Assembly: GCF_003473485.1 (NCBI RefSeq) | Contig: NC_053044.1 | Location: 9,870,501-9,934,500 of the forward strand | Length of the DNA: 64,000 bases | Reading direction: 5' to 3' | Source of the DNA: Medicago truncatula | Lineage: Eukaryota; Streptophyta; Magnoliopsida; Fabales; Fabaceae | Shown here: positions 11,429 to 22,449 of the stretch, piece by piece | How positions within the stretch are numbered: position 1 is the stretch's first letter | Layout of the letters: the number at the start of each line of letters is the position of its first letter | Made by a program: the position numbers and the translations under genes | Notes under the pieces: generated by a model | Told to the model about the DNA's origin: nothing | What the model saw: the letters and a program-made list of their open reading frames with translations, nothing else | Database searches by the model: none

Positions 11429-13376
11429 AGACGATGATGCTCCTAATAATAATAATATAACAATGATTAGCTCAAATTAAAAAGTGTACGTTGGTTTATA
11501 TGAAATAATGCAAACAAAAAAACATAAAAAATGAATAATGCAGAGACAAAAATGAAAATCGCAACAATTTCGGAAGCTAACGATGAGGTGCATACATCAT
11601 CATCTTCATGATGCAATTGCAACAAACAAATTTTTTTTTTTTTTTTCCAAAAATAACAGAATGGTCTTTCAAACAACGGAATCGTAGAGCATTGTTTGGA
11701 GTTTGAGAATAAAAAAAAAAAAAAAAAAACGATTAATCAACGAAATGGTAAAGTGTGATATGAAGATAACAGAGAAGCTAGAAAGGAAGGAATGTCGGTG
11801 CCGCTGCTTGGTTGAAAAAGCGACGTCACTAGAATAGTGACATTGTACAATAATCAATTATCATAAACAAGCTATTTTTAACAGCTTATACTATTAATGA
11901 AACAAAACAAACAAAGGCTACAAATTATTTTGATGCATAAGCATAATGCATTCATATTTCAATTGAATCAATTTCTCAATAGTCAATCCCTATTCTGAAA
12001 CCCTAAAAAAATTCCCAATTCTCAATTCTAAAACCCTAAAACAAACAATTGTAGAATGAATGAGAATTCAGAAAGTAGAGAATCAATGAACTTGCCTAGG
12101 TTTGAAGAAGAAGAAGTGGAAGAGAGACGAAGATGATGCTGCCTGAGACTGAGACTGAGACTGGAAGAGAAGATAGACTCATTTAAGAAAAACAAAATTA
12201 GGCCGTGAGTTTAACTAAAACAATGCATAATATATATAAGATCTGAGTTTGAACCTCAGACATAAATAAAATAAAATAAAACAAATTTGATTTTTCCCTG
12301 TATATAGTTGGGAAATGTTAATTAGTGCCCGGGGCATTGTTAAGGATTTTAAATGGTAATTTTTATTTTTATTTTTTTTAAGGAAAATGATAACTTTTAT
12401 AAAAATTTGTGTAATAAAATGCATTGAAAATTGAAAACTTTAACATTTTTAATGAATAATTATTTAATCTAGAATGCTTATAGAGTATCCCGACACTCGT
12501 CAACATGACCTTAAAATAAAAGTAGATATATAAAGAGTTAAAATTTTATAAATATGACAAATGAGTAATTTCAAAGAGTTTCTTTATAATATTTATTTTC
12601 TAGTATTATTTTTTTCTTTTTAAGTTGTATTCTTTTTCTTCACCACTGACTTAGCTTACTTATCTCATAAAAAGGGCTAAAGGTTCTTTAATTTAATTAA
12701 TTTTAATAAGTTGGTCTTAAGTTTTTTCCGTATTAATTTAATTTATTTAACAGTAATAATTTAAAGGATTTCAAATCTTAAAAATTTAAGTTATTAGACG
12801 TCTAAAAGTTACAATTAAAAAATTTAAAAGGCCAAGTGTTACAAAAAAATACTTAAAAGATCATCTTGTTACAATTAAAGAACTTTTTTTGACATAACAA
12901 TTAGAGAACTTAAAGACCTAAATGATACAAAAAATACTTAAAGGACCAACTTATTATAATTAAATAACTTAAAGAATCTCCGATGTAATTTAGCCTAAAA
13001 AAAATAAAAACTATCATTTATGTTAAAGAAATTAAAAAACTATTGAACTCAAGTGGTAAATAAACTTCACAAAAAGGAATTCTTTAAAAAAATATAAAGC
13101 AGATAGCAGAATGGAAAAATAACCTCAAAAACATATAGTCCTTACAATAAATATCACGTTTCACTTGTCAATCTCACACTTTATGCCCTAGTTTGAGTTT
13201 AACTTCTAGTTTCAGTTAATTAACTAATTCCTATGTTAGAGAAAAAAAAATACTTTTATATGAAAAAGTTAAATGAAGGCACATGCAAATTTCACTTATA
13301 CAAGAATGTATTCTTTAGGAAATCTCTGCCCAAATATAAGATCATTTCAATACGAACTAGTTGCAAGATAACTTAC
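11429..13376. other. Intergenic with low-complexity tracts and a MITE-like repeat
   Basis: The 5' flank of the F-box gene at 10232 contains homopolymer T and A tracts at 11630-11645 and 11710-11730. A polypurine stretch at 12100-12180 could be a 5' leader on the minus strand. At about 12672-12994, AAAGGGCTAAAGG at the left and TTTAGCCT at the right enclose repeated ACTTAAAGGACCAA-like units, which suggests a decayed inverted-repeat element. No gene was seen. Confidence 0.4.
12571..13095. repeat. Duplicated flank, partner at 27384-27770
   Basis: This stretch (tttctttataatatttattttc onwards, including the TTAAAGGACCAA units) is repeated in shorter form at 27384-27770, upstream of the F-box remnant at 26935. 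It links the flank of the gene at 10232 with that of the remnant and marks an earlier duplication in the cluster. Confidence 0.65.
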
Positions 13377-14535
13377 TTAGTTACAAAGGCAACTTTTGAC
13401 GATCCACTCCGGAGGTGGCCAGAACAAGGTAAAATATTCAGGACAATCAGACAGAGGTGAAAGCCGACCTTGATCCATGTGAAAAACACAGTTTCCACAC
13501 CACATCTTTCTAAAATACAGGAAGTCGCCACCATAAGTAAAGACAACACAATTTCCTCTAGGAACACACAAATCCGAAGCAGAAGCAGAAAACGAACATT
13601 CATTCCCCAAGAACAAAACACTATCCCCTAAAGTTGTTAACTTCACCCACTTCTTCTCCATCTCATCAAGCTTAAACACATCAACCCTTATAGCATCAGG
13701 ACCCGGGAACTCGAAACAAAAACACTCATAAATGTCCACTAGCAACAACTCTCCCTCTCTCTCGACTAAGAATTTTTTGTCCCCGCCACCAACCAAAGGT
13801 TCAATAACTAAGTGGACATTCGAGTTGTCCGGCCCAACCATAACTGTCTGACCATTTTTGTCGACAACATAAAGTCGCCCTTTGAAAAGGCAGATGTCTC
13901 CAAATTTAATTGACATGTCGGGGATCACCTTCCAATTCTCATTGCTAAATTTCAACAGTGCTGGTTGGGGGGAAAAGGTGAACTTGCCAAGAACAATAGG
14001 GTTTTTTCCATGGAGCGTGAGAATAGCGATCTTTTCAGGAGTATATATGAAGTCAAAAGGAGAGTTTAGGGAAGTTGTCGTCTACAGTGAACATGCATCC
14101 CAAATGGAGGAGGGAGAATTTGTTGAGGTCGAGCACGTGTGGGAAATGAAAAGGGTCACATGAGTCAGTCACAGACAGTGGATGATGCAGTTGGGTATTT
14201 CCAAATGAGTTTTGGATAATTCTTATCAACCAAGGGCGTAGGGTTTGTTCTTGTTGTTGCTGTTTTGGTTTGATGAGGAAGATAATGTTTTTGAAGAGGT
14301 AACAAAATGAAGTATTGTCTTTGTTGTTGATGGAATCAATGTCAATGCTATATGTGTTTGAGAATTTGAGGAGTGGGAACTTAAAGGGTAAAATGTTATG
14401 ATGATTGGGGATGGAAGAAGAGTGCCAATTGGAACAAACAGATCGAAAGCGAATGAGATCAAGTTCATTGTCGAGGCGTTGCGATATAAGATTGAGAAGA
14501 TCCTTTGGGAGTTCAGACCAATCTGCATCTGCCAT
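13377..14535 (-). pseudogene. F-box/DUF295 copy with a single frameshift
   Basis: Translation from ATG 14535 gives MADADWSELPKDLLNLISQ (F-box) and proceeds through LRPWLIRI and HVLDLNKFSLLHLGC, then stops shortly after. The neighbouring minus-strand frame resumes the alignment at about 14075 with DFIYTPEKIAILTLHGKN and runs to a normal C-terminus (LFWPPPEWIVKSCLCN), stop at 13377. A single small indel near 14070-14080 therefore explains the break; the rest is undamaged. It may be a young pseudogene, an allele-specific null or a sequence error. The stop TAA is followed at once by GTAAGTTATC, a strong donor-like word. Without the frameshift it would be a typical family member of about 385 residues. 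Confidence 0.85.
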
Positions 14536-14583
14536 GGATGGAGCTAGGTTGCTGATTTGTGTGGGATTGAGCTTTTGGTTCTT

Positions 14584-14591
14584 CTTATATA
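14584..14591 (-). promoter_or_regulatory. TATA box of the F-box copy at 13377-14535
   Basis: On the minus strand TATATAAG lies about 50 nt upstream of the ATG at 14535, in CGCTATATAAGAAG context. This predicts a very short 5' leader. Confidence 0.5.
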
Positions 14592-15487
14592 GCGAGCGGC
14601 TCCTTCTTTGGAAATTTACGTGATTTGTTTCACGTGAAAGCAAGGTGGCAGATTTTGACCAATATATGAATGCTGCGTATCTACATATTTTGCAAACTGT
14701 ATTTATGACGTATTACTACTGGGACTAAGAATCAATTAATATTCCAAATTACTTAACAAGGAAGTATCTAGTAAAATCTGCATTAAAAAAAGTAAATAAT
14801 ATGAGAAAATCAATAATTATTTCTTAAATTTCCAACTTTAAAATAGTCAATAATGTCATTATTAAAACTGATGATACAAACTTGACCAAAAATTAAAAAA
14901 AACCACTGATACAATCTTTATCTAATTATGAAAGTTTTTTTTATAAGAAACTAAATTAGATCACCCTAATTGACACCAGGGAGAATCGAACCTAAGACCT
15001 TTAGGAGGAGCACACTCCAAAGTCTCCAGCCTCTAATTATTAAAGTTAATAACCAGCAAAAACCCAATTATGCTTCATCCTAATCATTGGACACCTTAGC
15101 ATATTTTATCCTTTTGTCTTTTGTAACAAAAAACCATATTTATCGGAGAGAAAAAATAATTGTCAAAAGATTGAAATAAATTTATAACAAAAAAATAACT
15201 TTTATATAGATGTAACTAAGAAACTAAATTAATTAAAAAAAAGCCATGAGCCATGAGGTGATGACCACCTAAGTCGCTTAATACACTTTGAGAGAATAAC
15301 CTAAACCAATTGAAACTAAAGAGGAGGTATAGAATAGGAAATCCAACTCAATGAGAAACAAGTGTAGCCAAACCTTTGAATTTTTTAAAACTTCCATAAA
15401 ATGGCATTGCCAAATTTGACCAATCTTTTGAGGTAATGATAAATGTTGCAGGATGTGGGATTGAGATTGAATTGATGTAAACAGGAA
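14592..15487. other. Intergenic with a possible SINE relic
   Basis: No gene was seen. At about 14935-15045 the minus strand carries GGTTCGATTCTCCCTGG, a Pol III B-box-like word, with an A-rich tail at its far end. It could be a tRNA-derived SINE, but no target duplication was found. The stretch 15064-15170 resembles 63230-63360. Confidence 0.35.
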
Positions 15488-17222
15488 GGAAATTTTTAAG
15501 GGAGGACATATTAATGGTAGAAGGTGACAATTTTATTTCCAGGAAAATCTCAACAGTATGCTATAATGGCAGAGCAGCCACTTGCCGCTACATCTACAGA
15601 ACTTCCACGCGCCACGTTTTCCAACTACAGTAATCTGGTGCTATTGCTGCCACTATAATGGAAGATTATGGCTGTTGAGTATTGTCACAAAGCCCATCTT
15701 TACCCCGTTCCTCCCCACAAATGACTATGATGGCTTTTGCTTCAATTAAAATGTGAAAATGTGGTTTGATGAGGTAGAAATTATGTTTGGAGACCAATGT
15801 TGTTGTTGATCATTCAATGTCAAATGGTGAAATGTGAAAATAATTAGCTAAGATCAATTTCATTGTTGATTCGTTGCGAGATCATATGCAGAAGGTCAAT
15901 TTTTCAAGAGAACTTAATTCTATTGGAACAATTCTTGGTTAGATATTATTTTCCTTCTGACGACATAACTCTGAATTATCAGGTCTCGTACCCCTGAAAA
16001 TCAAAGGGTTAAAACAAAAAAAAATAAAAAATTATTATTTTTTCTTTATGTATTAATCAAAACCATTAACATTTTTTTTTTAGATTGACAAAATTAGTAG
16101 TCATCTAAGAACTCATACATATAAGTATGAAAAAGTTGGGGTATGAAACTTGATCACGGCGTTCAATCTAACAATGAACAATAAAGATTCTAGTAGAGTA
16201 CACAAAGAGAAGTTTTCAATCTTCTTTATATATATCAAACATTGCTTCTAATTAAGCATCCCTTATCTAGTCAATCACTCTTAGCCTGTTGTAAACCAAC
16301 CCCTTGCAGGAAATGTTCTGCATCCAAAGCTGCAAGCACCCTACACAAATTGGTATGAAACATTATTACGACCAAGATGCTAAAGGTCAATATGCTTCCA
16401 AACAAATTTAAATTGAATTCGTTTAAATGTCACATAAGAAACTCTGGGCGCAACTAAATGAACTGATCGAACTATGAACTGACAAGGCATTCAATTTAAA
16501 TTAATTGGTATCTAAGCATGTATTATGCAAAACATAAAACCAGGGTAATCATGATATATACTCTACTCAATAATATATAGGATTGTTATAAATGCAACAG
16601 CTGCGAGGTTAATGTTTGTTTTGTTTGCTACAGAAACTTAACATTCTGTTGTTGTATTTTATGGTTTATTAAAAATCTTTGGACCATTGTCATTCTACGA
16701 ATGTTTGGGGGAAAATAACCATTATATGGAAGACCAGTCGAATTGTCCTCACACTTGCAAGAAATGCTCCTTTTGAGTTTCAAATGTTAGAACTCAATAC
16801 CTTATTTAATTCAAAACCAATGGAAAAATCAAATCAAGACTTGGGTGGTGTGGATCGACATTGATTGTTACACCTTATCATACAAATCACCCCCTCAAAA
16901 ATAAAATGCATGAAACATATTTAGAAGTGCAGATACTTATTTAGAAAACATATGTGCTACAAAAGCCATATTCGATGCAACAACATTCAATATTTCTCTT
17001 TCTAATAACATAAACCAAGCACACAAGAAAGCAATATCACAATCACATTAGAAATTTCTCAATGCAAGATAACAACATTCAATTTGTTACATTCTTTATT
17101 CAAAGTCCTCTTATTATCTATAACTGATGAGGGATAAAATACTTGCACAAGTTGAAAAAGTTAAAATATCTACTGCTATGTACAAGTAAAAATATCTCAT
17201 TGGCAGAAACATGATTCAAACA
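15488..17222. repeat. Segmental duplication, unit 1 left part (partner 24882-28325)
   Basis: From GGAAATTTTTAAGGGAGG onward this segment is nearly identical to 24882-28325. By eye I count about 14 substitutions in the first 1.3 kb, roughly 1 percent. The partner has two extra blocks, about 26221-26700 and 26918-28165. The second contains an F-box remnant, so unit 1 has probably lost it: the sequence jumps at GCAAGATAAC near 17071. Confidence 0.9.
15762..15930 (-). pseudogene. Relic of the F-box region
   Basis: The minus strand encodes DLLHMISQRINNEIDL, matching the F-box core DLLTLISQRIDTEIDL of the intact genes. In another frame it encodes LVSKHNFYLIKP, matching LSKRSFFLVKP. The intervening sequence has shrunk and the propeller is absent. 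It is duplicated at 25171-25340. Confidence 0.7.
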
Positions 17223-17557
17223 TTGTTTAATTATGTTTATGTTGTCAAGATTAGCAAAAAGTAGAGATATCCCCTAAAAAATTAGAGACATGCATGTGTA
17301 TTCGAGTTTAAGTAAATCTGGCTTAGCTAACTTACTCTTGTTAGACCAAAAGAAAAATATATCAGATTATGACTAAGTGTATCTCTAATGGATAATAAGT
17401 TCATAACAAATAAGTTTAGTCATAGCCAATAACATTTCAAAGAAAATATATTGCAAGTTATAGTCAAAAAGTTAATCCAAACCAAACATAAACATTATCA
17501 ATCGCTATCACATTAGAAACTTTTCAATATAAGACAAGAACATACTTTGTCACGAAT
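17223..17557. other. 3' flank of the F-box copy at 17558
   Basis: No gene is present. The block is homologous to 38500-39198 with visibly more differences than the adjoining 15488-17222 segment shows to its partner. The conserved word AACATACTTTGTCACGAATTC at its end holds the donor-like GTATGTTCTTG on the minus strand. Confidence 0.5.
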
Positions 17558-18745
17558 TCAGATATTGTGGATCCACTTCGGTGGCAAGAACAAGTTAAGA
17601 TATTTAGCCCCACACGAAAGTTGATTTTGATCCAAGTGAAAAACACGTTTATTGTCAATCCAGAGGACGGTTTCGTCAATAAAGACGACACAATTTCCTT
17701 TCGGAATACATAGATCTGAAGCAGAAGCAGAAAACGAACATCCACGCCCAATGAAAAAAATCCTATCCCCAAAATGCCTCAACTTCACCCACTTCTTCTC
17801 CTTCTCATCAAAATCCATCAACCTCACCCACTTCTTCTCCTTCTCATCAAGTTTAAAAAAATCAATACTGAAGGAATAAAACATCTCATTAATTGCCAAT
17901 AACAACAACCTACCCTCACTCTCCACTAGCATTTTATTCAACCCAGGAATACCAGGATCCAAAGGTTGAGCTGCTAACTCGACGCTCGAGTCTGGTCCAA
18001 CCGTAACTGTCTCGCCGGACTGGTTGACAGCGTAAATCCTCCCTTTAAACAAGCAGATGTCTCCATATTCATATGACCTTTTGGAGATCAGCTTCCACTG
18101 CTCGTCGAGGCCACGGAAAATGATCCGACGGTTGAAACGATGACTTAATCTTCCGAGTAAAAGAGGGTTTTTCCCATGGCACATGACCGCAAGGACCGTA
18201 TTAGGGGGCTTGTCTTCGTCGATTATGAAATCAGTTCATAAATAAAGGATAGAGAGTTTGTTGAAGTCAAGCACGTGAGGAGGAATTGGGGTTTGTTCTT
18301 GTCCTCGTCGATATGATGAGATGAATGGGTCGAAGAATTTAGTTTTTCCATGTGAGTTTTGTGTAACTCTAATCAACCAAGGACGACGATGAATTGGGGT
18401 TTTTCCATGTTGTGGTGGCCTGACAAGGACGAGAGTGCGTTTGGAGAGGTAATAGAATGTTGAGTTGGTATTGTTGAGGGAATCAATGATTTCTTTTTCT
18501 GAGAGATGGTAGTTTCTGGAATCATGTACGAGTGGGAATAGGATGGGTGAAGTTTGACGATGGTGATTTGGAATGGAGGAAGAGCGCCAATTGGAACAAA
18601 TTGATCGAAAACGAATGAGATCGATTTCGTTGTCAATGAATTGTGATATCAAACTCACAAGCTCCATTGGGAGTGCAGACCAATCTGCCGTAGATGATGT
18701 TGATGTGCCCCGCTGGTTCACTTTTCTTTCCTTCTTCTTTTTCAT
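17558..18745 (-). pseudogene. F-box/DUF295 copy with a single nonsense codon
   Basis: One minus-strand frame runs from ATG 18745 (MKKKKERKVNQRG, then TADWSALPMELVSLISQ F-box) to the C-terminus LPPKWIHNI at 17558, interrupted only by TGA at 18238-18236. The intact sister at 39199 has GGA (Gly) there, in YLGTDFIIDED, so a single base change explains the stop. All else is family-typical: RPWLIRVTQ, GETVTVGPDSS, GCSFSASASDLC, VFHLDQNQLS. The DEKEKKWVKL duplication of its subgroup is present. It is a recent pseudogene, or the short product (169 residues, F-box plus the start of the propeller) might still be made. The gene at 39199 is its counterpart in the tandem segmental duplication. Confidence 0.88.
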
Positions 18746-18855
18746 TCCTCTTTCGTTAAAAGGTTAAGAAGAAGTAAAGGAACCAAACCCTAAGTGACAA
18801 AAAAAACTGCACTGTTGAAGAATAGGGTTAACTTCTCTGTGATATCAGAAATTCA

Positions 18856-18863
18856 TATTTATA
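18856..18863 (-). promoter_or_regulatory. TATA box of the F-box copy at 17558-18745
   Basis: TATAAATA on the minus strand, about 110 nt upstream of the ATG, is conserved with the sister gene (40514-40521) within an almost identical leader. Confidence 0.5.
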
Positions 18864-19386
18864 TTGGAAGATCTTTCAGGATATAGGGTTTGGAATTTGG
18901 ATATATATGAGTAAAAAATATAGGTAGCTTTATTATATTAGACTTTGCTCGGGTTAGACATCTAATCAAGGATATATTTTTTTCGAAGAATAATTAATGA
19001 TGGCTAATCCTTCAAGAAAAAAATAATTTTTTTTTTAGGGAAGAAAAAAATAAAATTAATGATGGCTAAAATTGTGTATACATGATATCCGGAAATAAAG
19101 TTCACCACGGACCGACGCGGAACGGATATCATAACGGGTACACACAAATAGAATTAAATATATAATTCATATTTTAGTATCTCTAAACTAATAGATGCAT
19201 CAACAGATGAAATTAATTTGAGTTATTAACATTATTAACACGTATAAAATAAAATAAACATGTTTTATGTTTCCAAACTCGTAAAAATACGTCATCGTTA
19301 TTAAATTGATAAAATAATACAATTGTCGTATTAGTTAAGTAAAAATCTTCTCATCGTGAAATCAAATATAATTGGATTTCCTAATT

Positions 19387-19523
19387 TTTTTTTTTTTGGT
19401 GTTAGATGAAGTGGTAATCCACTGAAAATAAACTCACACACAACTGTGAGGTCCCGGGTTCGAACCCGGATCACGACGTCCGACCTTGCAATTTCGGCAT
19501 TTGCCAGTTGAACTGTGAAGTGG
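19387..19523 (-). mobile_element. tRNA-derived SINE with TAATT target duplication
   Basis: Read on the minus strand, the element has an A-box-like TGGCAAATGCCG, then a B-box GGGTTCGAACCC, and ends in an A tail (11 T on the plus strand at 19387-19397). TAATT flanks both sides (19382-19386 and 19524-19528). The paralogous position near 41010-41025 reads TTTCTTAATTATTAA with no insert, so it is an empty site. This pins the insertion to after the segmental duplication. Confidence 0.75.
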
Positions 19524-20084
19524 TAATTATTTATTTTTGTTTGATTAGTAATTTGTTGTCAGTATAATATTTATGTATTATTATCCATACTTCTATGCTG
19601 TATATAAAAAAATAACCCCTTTCATTTCTTTTGGGCTTACTTTCTCACTTTTCAAAAACACTCTCAATTTCGAATACAAATAACACGTAACAAATATATA
19701 AGAATAAATTTAGATATTAAAAAAAATGTAACAAACACGATAGGGATATATATATTTTTCTTTTTTTCTTTATCATTTAAAAAGTGTAACAAACTAGATG
19801 AATATATTTATACTTACTTTTTCATCTTTCCAATTATACCCTTAAACAACTTTTTCTATATAAAATTGTTGTTGGTGTCATTAAAAATTTAGATTATATT
19901 TTTTTTTTGTTATATTTGTATTATTGTTGGTGTCGTTGAAATATATAATCATGGTTAGTTTGATTTTTTATAACTTGAAAGCAACAAACATTTATATTAT
20001 TTTTTTAAGTTTTAATCAAAATCAAAATTTCATAAAAAAAAACACCATTCATAATTTTCAAACGTTAGCGCAATAAAAAGAGGG

Positions 20085-20607
20085 TTGTTCTCGTCTGACA
20101 TATTGTATGCTGACAGAGGAAATTGTTTGTTGACAGAATGGCGGAATGCAAGAAATGTTGAGCAGCAAAACCAGACCAGCCAGAACAGTTTTAAATGGGA
20201 GTGTCCCCCTTACACCATTATCAAGTGTGTGTAACGTCGATGTTTCGTTCTTGGAGTATCATAATAGAGTGGGTATATGAATGTGCTTGAGATATAAATT
20301 CGGTATGTTTATGTTAGCGAAAACATGGTTACAGCTGATTATGACAGTTGTGAAGTGTTAGGGCTGCTAGCAGACATGGATTGGGTGAATGAGTTGGTGT
20401 TCGAAAGAGTGATTTTCTGCTTGGATTCAAAAGGTGTGGTTAGACCCTTTCATCTACGGTGCACGTGATGATACAAAGTTAGGTTCTATTTTCGCTAGAT
20501 GTAGAGTTAGTTTATCTGATATTTGTAACAACTCTAATGTCGAGCTCTCTAAGAGGGAGGCTAACATGGTTGCATTGTCTTGGATTTTCACACCATTGAC
20601 AAAATGA
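20085..20607 (+). pseudogene. LINE-derived RNase H fragment
   Basis: The plus strand encodes, with breaks, MDWVNELVFERVIFCLDSK and CNNSNVELSKREANMV, the pattern of the RNase H-like domain (RVT_3 type) carried by plant non-LTR elements. The partner at about 44927-45452 preserves an open frame through the same segment; this copy has a frameshift after the DSKGVV motif. It is a duplicated transposon relic. Confidence 0.6.
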
Positions 20608-21529
20608 ATAATTGAAACCTTTATATTCCACTTTCAACCAACTCCGGGCAAATATTTCCACCGCCTCTGTTACTGATTCAAACACTATTGCTTTGAACTC
20701 TCCTTTGCATTGTTAGAAATAGCCAAAGAAAAGATTAGACAATACAAATCATATTCTTCACAACAAACAATTTTAATGCCAACCAGCTTGACAGTAATTA
20801 AATAAAAATATGGAAAATTTAACGTTAGTTTTCAGAAACATGAGAGCTTTGCATTAATGGAATCATCCATACAAACATATGATAGAGATTCTCAGATGAC
20901 ATAGACATATAGAAGAATTGTTTCTAGTAAGTGCTTTTATTATCCAAACACATCAAATGAAGATGATAATAACTAGTTAAACCTTCAACATTAACCGCTT
21001 AATGACTGATCTTTGATAATTTAAAAAGTTAGTATACTCGACTTTGTAGATCTGTTTACTTAATGTTTTTTGGCAAGTAGATTATTTCGTAAAGTTCTTA
21101 AGAAACTGATCAAAATAGAAAATTGTTAAACAACTTCCTCGGCAATATAATTTGATCAGATTGATATTTCTGCAGAGCTAGCAAGAAACTACATTGCGGG
21201 GGGAAGCATCTTCATAGTACCTCAAAAATTAGCCTACTAGTATCTTTTAGGTACTTTTTTTTTGTACAATGATTTCTGCATCACCATTTGACTACTAACT
21301 AAACACACATTATTGAAAATTGCCTCTTTAATTCAATTTAAGGAAACTACGACAGGTACAAAGGAGACTAGTTCAACTTAAATCACTCAGTTTTGAGCAT
21401 GTAAAGCTTTTGATTATAACTTTACTTCTGAATACTGATTGAGAAGCATATTATTCTTTTTAATTCATGCGGTGACTGCAATAGCACATGTGAAGGCTCG
21501 TTGGTCGTCCTAATAAGTGAGATCAAGCC

Positions 21530-21643
21530 GTCTTTACCCCCTATAATATAGGTCATTTCCGGTCAAAAAAAAAATATTTTACAGGGGGTTGAATCAAAAT
21601 AAAAGAAAACCAGAAATGAAATATATTATAGGAGGTAAAGACC
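21530..21643. mobile_element. Small foldback MITE
   Basis: GTCTTTACCCCCTATAATAT at the left and GGTCTTTACCTCCTATAAT (reverse complement) at the right form inverted repeats of about 33 bp with few mismatches, separated by an A-rich loop. No target duplication could be decided. Confidence 0.5.
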
Positions 21644-22449
21644 TATTAACCCTGCAAATTATTGCAATCAATAACTACAAACAAGTAGGATAACCAGGAG
21701 CACTTCTTTGCACAAACAGATTAATATGAATCATAGTTAGAATCGTGCACCTAAATTTATAAGTGCCTGTTTATATTTACGGTGGAAGGCCCACCAAACG
21801 TGCGTTTGGATTCCTAATTTTCACATTTTGTTAGTATTGGAATGTGACAAAATATGTGCCACCGTGAAACCAAAATAAGCAAAAAGAATTTATGCTTTCG
21901 TCTATATGCATTACAATACTGGTGGTGATGTCTAGTTCCATCATATTATATATAATTAACTTTTGAAATATAAACTGATAGTTAAATTTCCATACGTGCA
22001 TTACAATACCAAATGTGCTAATTTCTAACAAATTAATTAGTCAGTTGTTTGAATTTAATCTACCAGGTTCACCTTGGAACCTCTTCAGCTAAGGTTCATA
22101 ATAGAACGACCTAAAGAGTGGACACCAATAAATTTATGATCATAACAAGATAAGCATCAGCAGTAACAGCATAACAATGAATAAAATCCGGAACGAAGTC
22201 AGTTTTGTTTTATGTTAGCTAGTACAGAAGAAAATATTAGATGTGCGAGAAAAGTCAAGAAAAGGACGAGTAAGATAATCAATTAGAAATTATAGCTCTT
22301 CATTATATTAAACATGTATAGTGGCAACTGAAAATCACTGAATAAGGAGATGGATTTTAGCTCATATTCGTAGAAACCAGCTTTCAAAATCACTATCACA
22401 TTAGAAACCAGCTTTCAAAATATACAAGATAACATACTCTGTTATGAAT

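Larger units (their letters stand above)
18868..22449. other. Intergenic, repeat-rich
   Basis: The stretch 18.87-19.56 kb matches 40.53-41.07 kb. A SINE (19387-19523), a LINE RNase H relic (20085-20607) and a small foldback MITE (21530-21643) lie here. The stretch 20.61-22.45 kb is the 3' flank of the F-box gene at 22450 and partly matches 45.45-46.63 kb. No other gene was seen. Confidence 0.5.

Noticed and set aside
19456-19466. GGTTCGAACCC as a tRNA gene
   Set aside because: No cloverleaf or acceptor stem; it is the B-box of a SINE with an A tail and target duplication.
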